Shown here: piece by piece, positions 1 through 8,943 of the stretch
Layout: every line of letters starts with the position of its first letter
Numbering within the stretch: position 1 is the stretch's first letter
From: Halomonas litopenaei
GTDB lineage: Bacteria; Pseudomonadota; Gammaproteobacteria; Pseudomonadales; Halomonadaceae
DNA: 64,000 nt
Assembly: GCF_003045775.1 (NCBI RefSeq)
Contig: NZ_PXNS01000005.1
Coordinates: 248,001-312,000 of the forward strand
Direction: 5' to 3'
Made by a program: the position numbers and the translations under genes
The notes under the pieces: generated by a model
Told to the model about the DNA's origin: nothing
The model's database searches: none
Seen by the model: only the letters and a program-made list of their open reading frames with translations

Positions 1-554
1 GCTCGCTTACCCGAGTCGTCGGCCCTGCCGCTGTTGTCAGTCTGATGCTGGTGATCAGCGGTTGTGAAATGCTGCCTATCGAGTCAGTCGGTGACGAAAC
101 ACCGGCGGTCGAAGCGCTCGATCTGACCACCTGCCATGCAGAGGTGCCGACCTTTGCCGAGTCTTCTTGCATGTTGACCGACTGGATCGCCTTCGGTCTG
201 GCCTCCCAGCGTGGCGATCGCCAGTGGCGTGACGCCATGCTGGCGCGGCTGGAAGGTCATGCGCCCGAGCAACGCCTGGGGCGCGCCGTGGCCTTGAGCT
301 GGGGCAGCGAAGCCCAGTGGGACCAGGCGTCGGAGCTTTACAAGGCGGACCTGAGCCTGGCGCCCGTTGAACTCCAGCCCCTGCTGCGCTACTGGCTCAA
401 CGAACTCGAAGGGCGGCGCGCCCTGGATGACCGCGCCGGTCGCCATCATGGCGAGGTGGCTCGGCTACGCCAGGAAAACAAGGAACTGGCAGACAAGCTC
501 GATGCAATGACCGCCATCGAGCAGAACATCAATCTGCGACAGCAGGCGGAATGA
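1..554 (+). CDS. qseG: QseG-like outer-membrane lipoprotein (5' partial)
   Basis: The reading frame is open to the left edge, so the gene is 5'-truncated. A later in-frame ATG at 45 falls inside the signal peptide and is not the real start. The sequence just before and after it is a hydrophobic stretch ending in the lipobox LVISGC, so the mature protein should be a lipid-anchored periplasmic or outer-membrane protein. The rest is helical, with a C-terminal coiled coil (VARLRQENKELADKLDA). It lies 54 bp upstream of a GlrR/QseF regulator. In enterobacteria the order is glrK(qseE)-qseG-glrR(qseF), and QseG modulates the kinase. The family call rests mainly on this position, the lipobox and the coiled coil, because the sequence itself is poorly conserved. 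Confidence 0.7.
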   Translation, partial: SLTRVVGPAAVVSLMLVISGCEMLPIESVGDETPAVEALDLTTCHAEVPTFAESSCMLTDWIAFGLASQRGDRQWRDAMLARLEGHAPEQRLGRAVALSWGSEAQWDQASELYKADLSLAPVELQPLLRYWLNELEGRRALDDRAGRHHGEVARLRQENKELADKLDAMTAIEQNINLRQQAE

Positions 555-608
555 GAGCAGAGCACCAACCAGCGACAGCGGATGGAGTGAAATTGTGGAG
601 ACGGTGAT

Positions 609-1994
609 ATGAAGCAAGTCGCAGCGACCGCGAACGCCAGGACATCGGCCCATGTACTGCTGGTAGACGATGATGTCAGCCTGCTGAAGCTTCTGGGCAT
701 GCGCCTGGAAAGCCGCGGCTATCGGGTGACCACCGCCGAGAGCGGTCGCGAGGCGCTCAAACGGCTGGAAGAAGGGCGGCCGGATCTGGTGCTGTCTGAC
801 CTGCGCATGGATGAAATGGACGGCATGGCGCTGTTCCAGGATATCCAGCGGCGCATGCCCGGCCTGCCGGTGATCATCCTGACCGCCCATGGCTCGATTC
901 CGGATGCGGTCAGCGCCACTCGCCAGGGCGTGTTCAGCTTTCTGACCAAACCGGTGGACCGCGAAGAGCTGTTCGGTGCCATCGACGATGCTCTGTCCAA
1001 TACCGCCAGCAGCGGCGAAGGTGACGACAGCTGGCGCGACGAGATCATCACCCGCAGCCCTGAAATGGAGCGTATTCTCGAGCAGGCGCGGATGGTGGCG
1101 GGGTCCGATGTCAGCGTGCTGGTCACTGGACCATCGGGCTCCGGCAAGGAGCTGCTGGCCAATGCCATCCACAAGGCCAGCGCCCGCGCCGACAAGCCCT
1201 TTATCGCGATCAACTGCGGCGCGCTGCCGGAGCAGTTGCTGGAAAGCGAGCTGTTTGGCCACGCCAAGGGCGCCTTCACCGGGGCCATCAGCGAACACGG
1301 CGGGCTGTTCCAGGCGGCCGACGGTGGCACCCTGTTCCTGGACGAGATCGGCGACATGCCGCTGGCGATCCAGGTCAAGCTGCTGCGGGTATTGCAGGAG
1401 CGTCAGGTGCGCCCGGTGGGCTCCACCACGTCGGTGCCGGTGGACGTGCGGGTGCTGTCGGCGACCCATCGCGATCTGGATCAGGCCATGCATGAAGGTG
1501 AGTTCCGTGAGGATCTCTACTATCGCCTCAACGTGGTCAACCTGAAGCTGCCGGCGCTCAAGGATCGCGCCGAGGATGTGCCGCTGCTGGTCAAGCATCT
1601 GGTGGCCCAGGCGGCGTCGCGCCACAAGCCCTTCGTCAAGGGGTTCTCGCCGGAGGCGCTCAATCTGCTGGCAACCTGTGCCTGGCCCGGCAATGTGCGT
1701 CAACTGGTCAACGTGGTCGAGCAGTGCGTGGCACTGTCCAGTGCGCCGATGATCCCGGAAGCCCTGGTGGCCCAGGCGCTGGCGGCGGAAGACAACGCCA
1801 TGCCGACCTTCAACGACGCTCGCGCAGGATTCGAGCGTAGCTACCTGGTCAAGGTGCTGAAGATTACCGAGGGCAACGTGACCCAGGCGGCGCGCATCGC
1901 CGGACGTAACCGCACCGACTTCTACAAGCTGTTGTCCCGCCATGAGCTGGAACCCGCCTCGTTCAAGCCGGGGGTGGCAAGCCCTTCTCGCTAG
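609..1994 (+). CDS. glrR: Sigma-54-dependent response regulator GlrR/QseF
   Basis: 461-aa NtrC-family activator. The receiver domain (about residues 15-125) has the acidic pocket at D20-D22, phospho-acceptor D64 (VLSDLRM) and K114 (TKPVD). The AAA+ domain has Walker A GPSGSGKE (about 174-181), the sigma-54-contacting loop GAFTGA (221-226) and Walker B TLFLDEIGD (about 241-249). A Fis-type HTH lies near the C-terminus (TQAARIAGRNRTDFYKLL). It should activate sigma-54 promoters after phosphorylation by GlrK, which would be encoded left of the window. In E. coli the target is the small RNA glmY, which controls cell-envelope amino-sugar synthesis. The adjacent QseG-like lipoprotein supports GlrR over other NtrC-type regulators. 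The ATG is preceded by GGAGACGGTGAT. Confidence 0.9.
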   Translation: MKQVAATANARTSAHVLLVDDDVSLLKLLGMRLESRGYRVTTAESGREALKRLEEGRPDLVLSDLRMDEMDGMALFQDIQRRMPGLPVIILTAHGSIPDAVSATRQGVFSFLTKPVDREELFGAIDDALSNTASSGEGDDSWRDEIITRSPEMERILEQARMVAGSDVSVLVTGPSGSGKELLANAIHKASARADKPFIAINCGALPEQLLESELFGHAKGAFTGAISEHGGLFQAADGGTLFLDEIGDMPLAIQVKLLRVLQERQVRPVGSTTSVPVDVRVLSATHRDLDQAMHEGEFREDLYYRLNVVNLKLPALKDRAEDVPLLVKHLVAQAASRHKPFVKGFSPEALNLLATCAWPGNVRQLVNVVEQCVALSSAPMIPEALVAQALAAEDNAMPTFNDARAGFERSYLVKVLKITEGNVTQAARIAGRNRTDFYKLLSRHELEPASFKPGVASPSR

Positions 1995-2114
1995 CCCGAT
2001 GGGCAGGCTCGGTGCGATGGGCCGAGCCCCCGAAGATCCCCGCTCCGGCCCCGTCCGGCTGCTTCAGCCGGCGGCGGTTCGTCGGCAAGGTGCCGCCCGC
2101 AAGATGCCGACAAC

Positions 2115-3509
2115 CTAGGCCCCGTCGTCGTCCGACCGGTCGCCGGTGGCCTGCTTGCCTGCCGGCCATGTCTCGATCACCTCGACGTCCAGCTCGCCAT
2201 CGGCGAGACGAGCGTGCAGTCGCTGGCCGGGCGCGGCCTGATCGGCACGGCGCACCGCCTGGCCGTCGCTGGCGGTGAGGATGGCGTAGCCACGACCTAA
2301 TACGGCCAGCGGACTGACCGCCTGCAACTCCCGGGCGGCGGCTGCCAGGCGCTCGCGCCGATGGACCAGCGATAGCCGCTGGGCGCCGTCGAGACGGCGT
2401 CTCAAGCGGCTCAGTTGGCGCCGATTCTCGTCCAGGGTGAGTCCGGGCGAGCGCAGCGACAGACGGTGAGCCAGGTCTGTCTGGCGGCGCCGCTCGGCGA
2501 CCACTCGACCGCTGATGGCGCGTCCGAGGCGTTCCTTCAGCTGGCCAAGACTATCGCGCTGACGTGCGATCGCCTCGCCGGGGTGACGCAGGCGCGAGCG
2601 CAGGTGATCCAGCCGCTGGCCTTCCCGCTGCAACAGGCGTGCTTGTGCACCCTTCAGACGATTGTCTGCCTGGGTTAGCCGGGCCGTCAGTTCCTGGCGC
2701 GAGGGCACCAGACGTTCGGCGGCGGCGGAGGGCGTCGGTGCGCTGGCGTCGGCGGCCAGATCCGACAGGCTCTGGTCGGTCTCGTGGCCCACCGCAGACA
2801 TCACCGGCAGGCGCGAGTGGTGGATCGCTCGGGCCAGGTGTTCATCGTTGAAGGCCCACAGATCCTCGAGACTGCCGCCGCCACGGGTGATCAGCACCAC
2901 GTCCCGGGCCGGGTCCAGCGTCGCCTGGCGATTGAGCAGGCCCAGGGCGGCGATGATCGCGGGCGCCGCCTCGGCCCCCTGGACCGGTACCGGTATCAGG
3001 GTCACCGTGACCAGCGGCCAGCGTGCCCGGAGTACCGCCAGCACGTCGCGCAGGGCGGCGCCGCTGGCGGAGGTCAGCACCAGCAGATGTCGCGGGGGAA
3101 AGGCCAGCGAGCGAGCGTTGGTGAAGACCCCCTGGTCGCCCAGGCGTTGCTTGAGCGCCGCCAGGGCGGCGAGCAGGGCGCCGGCTCCGGCGGCCTGCAC
3201 CGCCTCGACGATCAACTGGTAGTCGCCCCTGGGCTCGAACAGCGAGACTCGGGCGCGCACCCGCACCAGATCACCGTCACGCATGGGCGTCGACACAAAG
3301 CGTCCACGCGTGCGAAACAGCACCGCCTTCACCTGGGCGCGTTCATCCTTGAGGGTGAAGTAGACGTGCCCCGAGGCCGGGCGCGAGACCCCCGACAGCT
3401 CGCCTTCGATCCACTGTTCGCCCAGGTCGGCCTCCAGCGTAGCGCGCGCGCGTCGATTGAGGTCGCTGACCGAGAGTACGTCCTGGGCGCTATCCGACGT
3501 CGCTGTCAT
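2115..3509 (-). CDS. xseA: Exodeoxyribonuclease VII large subunit
   Basis: Catalytic large subunit of ExoVII, which degrades single-stranded DNA to oligonucleotides in mismatch repair and damage tolerance. The N-terminal OB fold reads VSDLNRRARATLEADLG, then WIEGELSGVSRPASGHVYFTL. The catalytic core follows with VLTSASGAALRDVL, TRGGGSLEDLWAFND and AVGHETD, then a long coiled-coil region and a short C-terminal domain (GYAIL). I chose the ATG at 3509 (MTATSDSAQ, 464 aa, close to the 456 aa of E. coli). It has AGGAAG just upstream, and the family N-terminus begins near there; the longer frame up to 3599 has no ribosome site. The gene is convergent with glrR, and no xseB is seen. Confidence 0.95.
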   Translation of the reverse strand: MTATSDSAQDVLSVSDLNRRARATLEADLGEQWIEGELSGVSRPASGHVYFTLKDERAQVKAVLFRTRGRFVSTPMRDGDLVRVRARVSLFEPRGDYQLIVEAVQAAGAGALLAALAALKQRLGDQGVFTNARSLAFPPRHLLVLTSASGAALRDVLAVLRARWPLVTVTLIPVPVQGAEAAPAIIAALGLLNRQATLDPARDVVLITRGGGSLEDLWAFNDEHLARAIHHSRLPVMSAVGHETDQSLSDLAADASAPTPSAAAERLVPSRQELTARLTQADNRLKGAQARLLQREGQRLDHLRSRLRHPGEAIARQRDSLGQLKERLGRAISGRVVAERRRQTDLAHRLSLRSPGLTLDENRRQLSRLRRRLDGAQRLSLVHRRERLAAAARELQAVSPLAVLGRGYAILTASDGQAVRRADQAAPGQRLHARLADGELDVEVIETWPAGKQATGDRSDDDGA

Positions 3510-3689
3510 GGAGGCTTCCTGGGCTGGCATTGAAGAGAATCGGCGAGCATCAGCGACTGGCAGGACCACGCTGGCAAGTGACAGGTTACCAGAGCCCAAG
3601 TCGCCGCTTCAGCAAAGTCGAACTACGCTTAACGGGACAGGCGGGCAACCGGTCTGCCTCGCACGCGCCGCTGCGACGGAGGAGGGCAC

Positions 3690-5423
3690 ATGTCGGGACT
3701 TCGCGCGCCCGATATCGGGCCTATCGTGGGGCACACCACGGCTCACAGCTGTCGGCTGTGGGTTCGCGGTATCGCTCCCAATGATGATGGCGTCGACCTG
3801 ACCGCGTCCTTGCGCACCGTGGGCCTGCTGGCGGTGGTCGAGGACAATGGCTTGCCCCGCCTGATCGACGGTGATCCGTCACGTCCCCACGCCTTCTATT
3901 TTCGTCTGCACCGGGAGTTTGATCGTACCGGGACCTTCGAGCTGGGGGCCGAGGAAGGTCTGGGAGCGATCGATGGCGTGGCGCCGCTGGGCCAACCCGA
4001 TGGGGTGGTGCCGTTGACGCCCGATACCCGCTACAAGGTGCGTGTCGCGACCCTCACCCTGGATGACACGACGCCCGACGTGGAAAGCCTGAGTGACGCC
4101 CAGATCGCCGCCAGGCTGCCCGACGTCAACGGCATGGCGTCGCTGCTCGCCGACCTAGATGGCGAGCACTGCGAGGCCGAATTCACCACCTTCGCCGCCG
4201 CAGTGGAGCCACGACTGGCCTTTCTGCTGGGGTCCTGTCGCTATCCCGGTACCCTGTGGAAGACCAAGGAAGCCGATCGCATCTTCGGCCCCATGGCCAG
4301 TCACTTGAGGCGTCGAGGCAGTCGGCCGGCGGCGCGCTTCAGCCTGCTGGTGGGCGATCAGATCTACGCCGATCAGTACAGTCGCTTCGTGCCGATCGGT
4401 CGCGCCGAGACCTTCGCCGAGTTTCAGGACCGCTATCGCCAGGCCTTTGGTTCCCCGCAGATGCGCCACTTCCTGCGCCAGGCACCGGTGTACATGATCC
4501 TCGATGACCACGAGATCGAGGACAACTGGCATCGTGACCGCCTCGCCGCCAAGCGCGAGCTGTTCAATGTCGCCATTGGCGCCTACATGAGCTACCAGTG
4601 GTCACACTGCCCGCGCAGCTTCGGGCGTCATCTGCACTATCACTTCGACTGCGGCGGCTATCCCTTCTTCGTCTGTGACACCCGTACCCATCGTACCTAC
4701 GGTCGCGAGAACCGGGTGATGGACAACCATCTGCTGGGACGGCCCAGCATCGACCCCCAGCATCCTTCCCAGCTGGACGTGCTGCTCACGTGGCTGAGCG
4801 ACCAGCAGGCCCGCTGCGGCGCGATGCCCAAGTTTGTCGTTACCTCGACGGTGTTCGCGCCCAGTCCGCTGGATGAAAGGCTCGATCCGGCCCTGGATGG
4901 CCATGACGCCCAGGCGCCGACGGATCTGGTGCGGACCAACCTCTCCCGGCGTGCCGAGAGCGATAGCTGGTCGGGGTTTCCGGCCACCCGCAAGGCGCTG
5001 GTCGAACATATCGTCGAGGCCGGCATCGACAACGTGATCTTCCTCAGCGGCGACGTGCACTGCGCCAATATCGCCGAGATGGTGGTGGAAGGGGGCGGTG
5101 GCGAGCCGCGACGGCTGTACGACGTCACCTCCTCGGCGCTGTACTGGCCGTTCTTCTGGGCCGACGGGGACCCCAACGGTTTTGTTCACGACTCCCGTCT
5201 GCCCGGTCAGGTGGATGGCTTTCCGCTGTTTGATGGTGACATGACGCTGCACTACCGGGCCTTTGGCTTCTATCAGCAGGAAAACTTCTGTCGCCTGGAG
5301 CTGGACCGCGCTCACCACCGTCTGCGGGTCAAGGTGATCGATCGCTACGGCGATGAAGTCAGGGTGACGGACCCCGATGGCTCCGTGGTGCCCTACAACG
5401 ATCTGGCGCTGGTGCCCTGGTAG
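3690..5423 (+). CDS. PhoD-like metallophosphoesterase
   Basis: 577-aa protein of the alkaline-phosphatase-D / PhoD-like family. Metal-binding motifs are in the expected order: GDQIYAD (about 222-228), DDHEIEDNW (about 271-279) and LSGDVHCAN (about 452-459). The N-terminal about 160 residues resemble the beta-sandwich that precedes the catalytic domain in this family (GPIVGHTTAHSCRLWVRG). No signal peptide or Tat motif is visible, unlike secreted PhoD, so it probably acts in the cytoplasm. The start has a strong GGAGG 8-12 bp upstream. It heads a same-strand cluster with a small beta-rich protein, a GMC oxidoreductase and an alpha/beta hydrolase. The substrate is unknown; a phosphodiester or phospho-ester linked to the pathway of the downstream genes is a guess. 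Confidence 0.85.
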   Translation: MSGLRAPDIGPIVGHTTAHSCRLWVRGIAPNDDGVDLTASLRTVGLLAVVEDNGLPRLIDGDPSRPHAFYFRLHREFDRTGTFELGAEEGLGAIDGVAPLGQPDGVVPLTPDTRYKVRVATLTLDDTTPDVESLSDAQIAARLPDVNGMASLLADLDGEHCEAEFTTFAAAVEPRLAFLLGSCRYPGTLWKTKEADRIFGPMASHLRRRGSRPAARFSLLVGDQIYADQYSRFVPIGRAETFAEFQDRYRQAFGSPQMRHFLRQAPVYMILDDHEIEDNWHRDRLAAKRELFNVAIGAYMSYQWSHCPRSFGRHLHYHFDCGGYPFFVCDTRTHRTYGRENRVMDNHLLGRPSIDPQHPSQLDVLLTWLSDQQARCGAMPKFVVTSTVFAPSPLDERLDPALDGHDAQAPTDLVRTNLSRRAESDSWSGFPATRKALVEHIVEAGIDNVIFLSGDVHCANIAEMVVEGGGGEPRRLYDVTSSALYWPFFWADGDPNGFVHDSRLPGQVDGFPLFDGDMTLHYRAFGFYQQENFCRLELDRAHHRLRVKVIDRYGDEVRVTDPDGSVVPYNDLALVPW

Positions 5424-5479
5424 CGAGCGATATGGCCGGTAGCGGCAATGTCGAAATCGGGGCTGAAGGGCGCTGGGCT

Positions 5480-5519
5480 GGAGAGCGCTCGTTGGAAGAG
5501 TGCTTGTCGGAAGAGTGCT
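5480..5519. repeat. Degenerate tandem repeat, about 15-bp period
   Basis: In the 164-bp gap after the PhoD-like gene, GGAAGAGTGCT occurs at 5494-5504 and 5509-5519, with a weaker copy (GGAGAGCGCT) from 5480. No promoter or terminator is obvious around it. It is one of several short intergenic tandem repeats in this window. Confidence 0.6.
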
Positions 5520-5587
5520 GACGGGCCGGTCGCCAAAGGGCGGGCGGCCCGGACGACAGGCGCAAGAGCAGGTCCTTTCCTGGAGAA

Positions 5588-6214
5588 ATGGCGGTGAATA
5601 CGACTAACCCCATGCTGGCGGGATTGCTGTTCGAGGAAACCATGCGAGGCCATTTTTCGCTCGGAAGCCAGGCGCCCGAGCGTGGTGAACGGCTGGGGCA
5701 TGCAGAAGGCACCGAACTGGCCCTCCACGCCAAGGTCCAGATCGATGACATGGGCGCCTTCCTGGCCGACGACCGCCACCACGGCAGGCTGGGTGGTGTC
5801 GTCGATTTTGCCCCGCTGGGCCTTGGGCTGGTGATTCTCGAGGGCGACTTTCAGTTGTTTTCCCAGGGCCCCGGGGCGGGGCGTCAGATGGTCTACGACG
5901 CGGTTCTGGAACTGGATGAGCGGCGATTGTTCCTGCACGGGGTGAAGCGGGTCAACGACGATCCGGGGCCTGATCTCTGGCGTGATACCACCACCCTCTA
6001 TACCACTCTGCATGAGGGCGAGAGCGCCACGGCCGACATTCTCGGGGCGGGCATCCTGCACCTGGGCGTGGCCGAGTTGATGGCCATGCTCAAGACCATG
6101 ACGCCGACGGGCCAAGGGGATCTGCGCACGGTGGCGGATTTCGGTCGCTTCTTCTTTGGTGAACTGTGGCACCTCTATGCGCCCTGGGTCATTCGCCGGG
6201 AGCCCGAGGCATGA
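5588..6214 (+). CDS. GMC-associated beta-rich domain protein, function unknown
   Basis: 208-aa soluble protein without signal peptide or membrane segment. Recognisable blocks are FEETMRGHFSLG at the N-terminus, VQIDDMGAFLADDRHHGRLG in the middle and VNDDPGPDLWRDTTTLYTTL further on. From memory, these blocks match a domain that in many actinobacterial and some proteobacterial proteins is fused between an N-terminal GMC oxidoreductase and a C-terminal alpha/beta hydrolase. Here it is a separate gene, translationally coupled to the GMC gene by an ATGA overlap at 6211-6214. That fits a dedicated partner or substrate-binding subunit. No catalytic residues can be named. A fusion-domain search would settle the relation. 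Confidence 0.7.
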   Translation: MAVNTTNPMLAGLLFEETMRGHFSLGSQAPERGERLGHAEGTELALHAKVQIDDMGAFLADDRHHGRLGGVVDFAPLGLGLVILEGDFQLFSQGPGAGRQMVYDAVLELDERRLFLHGVKRVNDDPGPDLWRDTTTLYTTLHEGESATADILGAGILHLGVAELMAMLKTMTPTGQGDLRTVADFGRFFFGELWHLYAPWVIRREPEA

Positions 6215-7782
6215 ACTATGACGCCATCGTGGTGGGGTCAGGGTTTGGTGGGGCCGTGGCGGCCTGCCGGCTCGCCGAGGCTGGGCTCAAGGTGCTGGTG
6301 CTTGAGCGCGGAAGACGCTGGGAGCGCGAGGACTTTCCCCGGGGGCCGGATGATGACTGGTGTTTCGATGTGGACGCCCCTCGGGAGCGTCATGGCTGGC
6401 TCGACCTGCGCTTCTTTTCGCGCATGGCGGTGGCACAGGGCGCTGGCGTGGGTGGTGGTTCGCTGGTCTACGCCAATGTCTCGGTGCCGGCTGAGCGCTT
6501 CGCCTTCGACAGTGGCTGGCCGGAAGCGATCGACTTCGATGAACTCGTCCCCTACCAGGACCGGGTAGGCCAGATGCTGGAGGTGGCCGAGGTCCCCGCG
6601 GGCCAGGTCAGCGAGCGCTATCGACTGGTCCAGGAGGCCGCCGTGCGCAGCGGTGACGGCGATCGCTTTCGCCCCTTGCCGCTGGCGGTGCGCTTCGACC
6701 CCGACTGGAACTATCGGCTCAGTGAGCCTCACCACCGTCGACACAGTCGGCAGACCCTCAATGTCCACGGCAAGGAACAGGGGACCTGCATCCACTGCGG
6801 CTATTGCGATATCGGCTGCCCGGTGGGGGCCCGCAATACCCTTGACCTGAATTACCTGGCCCGGGCGGAGCAGCTGGGGGCACAGGTCCGTCCATTGAGC
6901 ATGGTGCGATCGCTGGTGCCGGAGTCCGGGGGCTACCGGGTGACCTTTCAGCATCTGGAAGGCGCGCCGACGATCCGTCACGAGCGCGCCGAGCGAGTGA
7001 TCCTTGCCGCTGGCTCGCTGGGGTCCACCGAGCTGTTGCTGCGGGCCAGGGACCAGTACCGCACCCTGCCGGAACTGTCGCCGCTGCTTGGCCATCGCTG
7101 GTGCGCCAATGGCGATTTCCTGACCCCCGCGATCTACCCGAACAGACGCATCGATGCCTGTCGCGGGCCGACCATCAGCGCCGCCATCGACTATCTCGAC
7201 GGCAGCGACGGCGGTGAGCGCTACTTCGTCGAGGACGGCGGCTACCCTGACTTGATCGCCCACGCCTTGACGCAATTGCTGTCGCGCTCCGCCACCGCGA
7301 GCATGTTGCGGGGTGGCTGGCGCGCGGTGCTGGCCGAGGCGCTCAAGGAGAATGACCCCGATCGTTGCCTGATGCCCTGGTTCGGCCAGGGCATGGACAC
7401 CGCCGACGGGGTGCTGAGGCTGACGCGGCGTTGGCTGGAGCGAGAGCCGTCGTTGAGCCTGGACTATCGGGTGGCCGCGTCGCGAGCCACGGTGCAGGCG
7501 CTGTGCGAACGCCACAAGCGCCTGAGCGCGGCCACCGGAGGCGTCGCCATCGAGCCACCGAGCTGGCGCCTGCTGGACTATTTGATCACCCCGCACCCAC
7601 TGGGCGGTTGTCCCATGGGAGAGAATCGCTGGGACGGGGTGGTCGACCATGCCGGGGAGGTGTTCGGCTATCCGCGACTGTACGTGCTCGACGGTGCCAT
7701 CGTGCCGCGCGCGCTGGGGCTCAATCCCTCGCGCACCATCGCCGCCCTGGCCGAGCGCGCCATGGCGCGGATGCTGGCCTAG
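6211..7782 (+). CDS. GMC-family FAD oxidoreductase with four-Cys motif
   Basis: 523-aa flavoenzyme of the glucose-methanol-choline family, nearest to the cholesterol-oxidase-like branch. The FAD-binding Rossmann motif is at the N-terminus (VVGSGFGGAVAACRLAEAG). The second flavin-contact region reads AQGAGVGGGSLVYANVSVP. The C-terminal GMC block has HPLGGCPMG (about 461-469, containing the presumed catalytic His) and LNPSRTIAALAERAM. CIHCGYCDIGC (about 193-203) has C-x2-C-x2-C-x3-C spacing, a possible metal or Fe-S site. I start it at 6211 because the ATG overlaps the upstream stop (ATGA) and the family N-terminus is MNYDAIVVGSG; the frame extending to 6166 is not needed. It probably oxidises a hydroxylated lipid or sterol-like alcohol (inference). 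Confidence 0.88.
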   Translation: MNYDAIVVGSGFGGAVAACRLAEAGLKVLVLERGRRWEREDFPRGPDDDWCFDVDAPRERHGWLDLRFFSRMAVAQGAGVGGGSLVYANVSVPAERFAFDSGWPEAIDFDELVPYQDRVGQMLEVAEVPAGQVSERYRLVQEAAVRSGDGDRFRPLPLAVRFDPDWNYRLSEPHHRRHSRQTLNVHGKEQGTCIHCGYCDIGCPVGARNTLDLNYLARAEQLGAQVRPLSMVRSLVPESGGYRVTFQHLEGAPTIRHERAERVILAAGSLGSTELLLRARDQYRTLPELSPLLGHRWCANGDFLTPAIYPNRRIDACRGPTISAAIDYLDGSDGGERYFVEDGGYPDLIAHALTQLLSRSATASMLRGGWRAVLAEALKENDPDRCLMPWFGQGMDTADGVLRLTRRWLEREPSLSLDYRVAASRATVQALCERHKRLSAATGGVAIEPPSWRLLDYLITPHPLGGCPMGENRWDGVVDHAGEVFGYPRLYVLDGAIVPRALGLNPSRTIAALAERAMARMLA

Positions 7783-7817
7783 CAGACGGAAGCGGCGACC
7801 CACCGGGAGGTAACATC

Positions 7818-8912
7818 ATGGCCCGCGAGATCCCCCTCTATACCCTCGACGGCGTTGTCGACGCCGAGGTCACCCAGCACGGCTTCTGTACCGAGGACGG
7901 CCTGGGGCTGTCACTGCTGCGCTTTCGTCGTGGCCAGGGGCGCATGGCGGTAATGATCGTTCACGGCCTGACCACCTCCAGCGACATGTTCATCCAGCCC
8001 GAGCATCGCAATCTGGTCAGCTTCCTGCTGGACGAAGGGGTCGACGAGGTGTGGACACTGGACTTCCGCATGAGCAACCGCCACCCCTACAACCTGCAGC
8101 CCAACCGCTACTCCATGGATGACTGTGCGCTGTTTGACTTTCCCGCGGCGGTGGCAAAGATCCGTCAGGTCGCCGGTGACGACGTCGAGCTGCACGTGAT
8201 CGCTCATTGTCTCGGCTCGATGGGCTTTGCCATGGCACTGTTCGGCGGCACCGTCAGCGGCATTCGCTCCTGCATCCTCAACAGCGTTGCGCTGACGCCC
8301 CATGTACCGCGCTGGTCGAGGATCAAGGGCCACATCTTTCCCTTCGTGATCGAGCGCATCTTCCAGCAGCCCTACGTCAGCCCGCGCTGGAGCGAGGATC
8401 CAAGATTCACGCTGGGCAAGCTGTTGTCGAAAGGCGTATCGCTGTTCCACCGCGAATGCGACGTGCCGGCCTGCCATATGCTGTCGCTGATGTGGGGCAC
8501 CGGCTGGCCGGCACTGTACAACCACGAGAACCTGGACGAGCGCACCCACCGACGGGGTGGTGACCTCTACGGCCCGGTAGGGCTCAACTACCACCGGCAT
8601 GTCTTGAAGATGCTGGGCCGGGGCCATCGCACGGTGAAGATGCGCGAGGCGCCCGAATACGCCGCGCTACCCGACGACTACCTGCTCGAGGCGCGCCGCG
8701 TCGATACCCCCTGCCTGTTGCTGACGGGACGCGACAATCGCGTCTTCACCGACAGCAACGTGCACTGCCACCGGGCCCTGGAGGAGGTCGCCCCAGGCCG
8801 CCATGAGCTCGCGATCATCGACGGCTACGGTCATCAGGACGTGTTCATGGGCGCCCGGGTCGACCGTGAGGTCTTTCCCCGGTTGATGACGTTTCTGAAC
8901 GCCCACGCCTGA
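7818..8912 (+). CDS. Alpha/beta hydrolase with Cys in the nucleophile elbow
   Basis: 364-aa alpha/beta-hydrolase fold protein. The oxyanion region is VMIVHGLTTSSDMF (about 46-58). The nucleophile elbow reads AHCLGSMG with Cys131 where Ser normally sits. The acid is probably D306 (LLLTGRDNRVF) and the base H339 (DGYGHQDVFMG). Cys-dependent relatives such as dienelactone hydrolase exist, so this need not be inactive. The start at 7818 has GGGAGG 8-13 bp upstream and lies 35 bp after the GMC gene; the longer frame only overlaps that gene. Related domains are, from memory, fused to the C-terminus of GMC oxidoreductases, so the two products probably act in one pathway. Ester or lactone cleavage after alcohol oxidation is an inference. 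Confidence 0.85.
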   Translation: MAREIPLYTLDGVVDAEVTQHGFCTEDGLGLSLLRFRRGQGRMAVMIVHGLTTSSDMFIQPEHRNLVSFLLDEGVDEVWTLDFRMSNRHPYNLQPNRYSMDDCALFDFPAAVAKIRQVAGDDVELHVIAHCLGSMGFAMALFGGTVSGIRSCILNSVALTPHVPRWSRIKGHIFPFVIERIFQQPYVSPRWSEDPRFTLGKLLSKGVSLFHRECDVPACHMLSLMWGTGWPALYNHENLDERTHRRGGDLYGPVGLNYHRHVLKMLGRGHRTVKMREAPEYAALPDDYLLEARRVDTPCLLLTGRDNRVFTDSNVHCHRALEEVAPGRHELAIIDGYGHQDVFMGARVDREVFPRLMTFLNAHA

Positions 8913-8941
8913 GCCCAGGCGCCACGCCTGAATCCAGGTGC
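8904..8941. repeat. Two 19-bp direct repeats at the hydrolase 3' end
   Basis: CACGCCTGAGCCCAGGCGC (8904-8922) is followed directly by CACGCCTGAATCCAGGTGC (8923-8941), 16 of 19 identical. The first copy contains the hydrolase stop codon and the second runs to the edge of the converging AbrB-family gene. Confidence 0.75.
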
Positions 8942-8943
8942 CG

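Noticed and set aside
2055..2071. Terminator between glrR and xseA (CCGGCTG-CTT-CAGCCGG)
   Set aside because: The hairpin is perfect but short and has no U-tract on either side; kept out of the feature list as too weak.
6238..7803. 521-codon open frame antisense to the GMC oxidoreductase
   Set aside because: GC-driven shadow frame; no motifs, while the sense frame has all GMC motifs.
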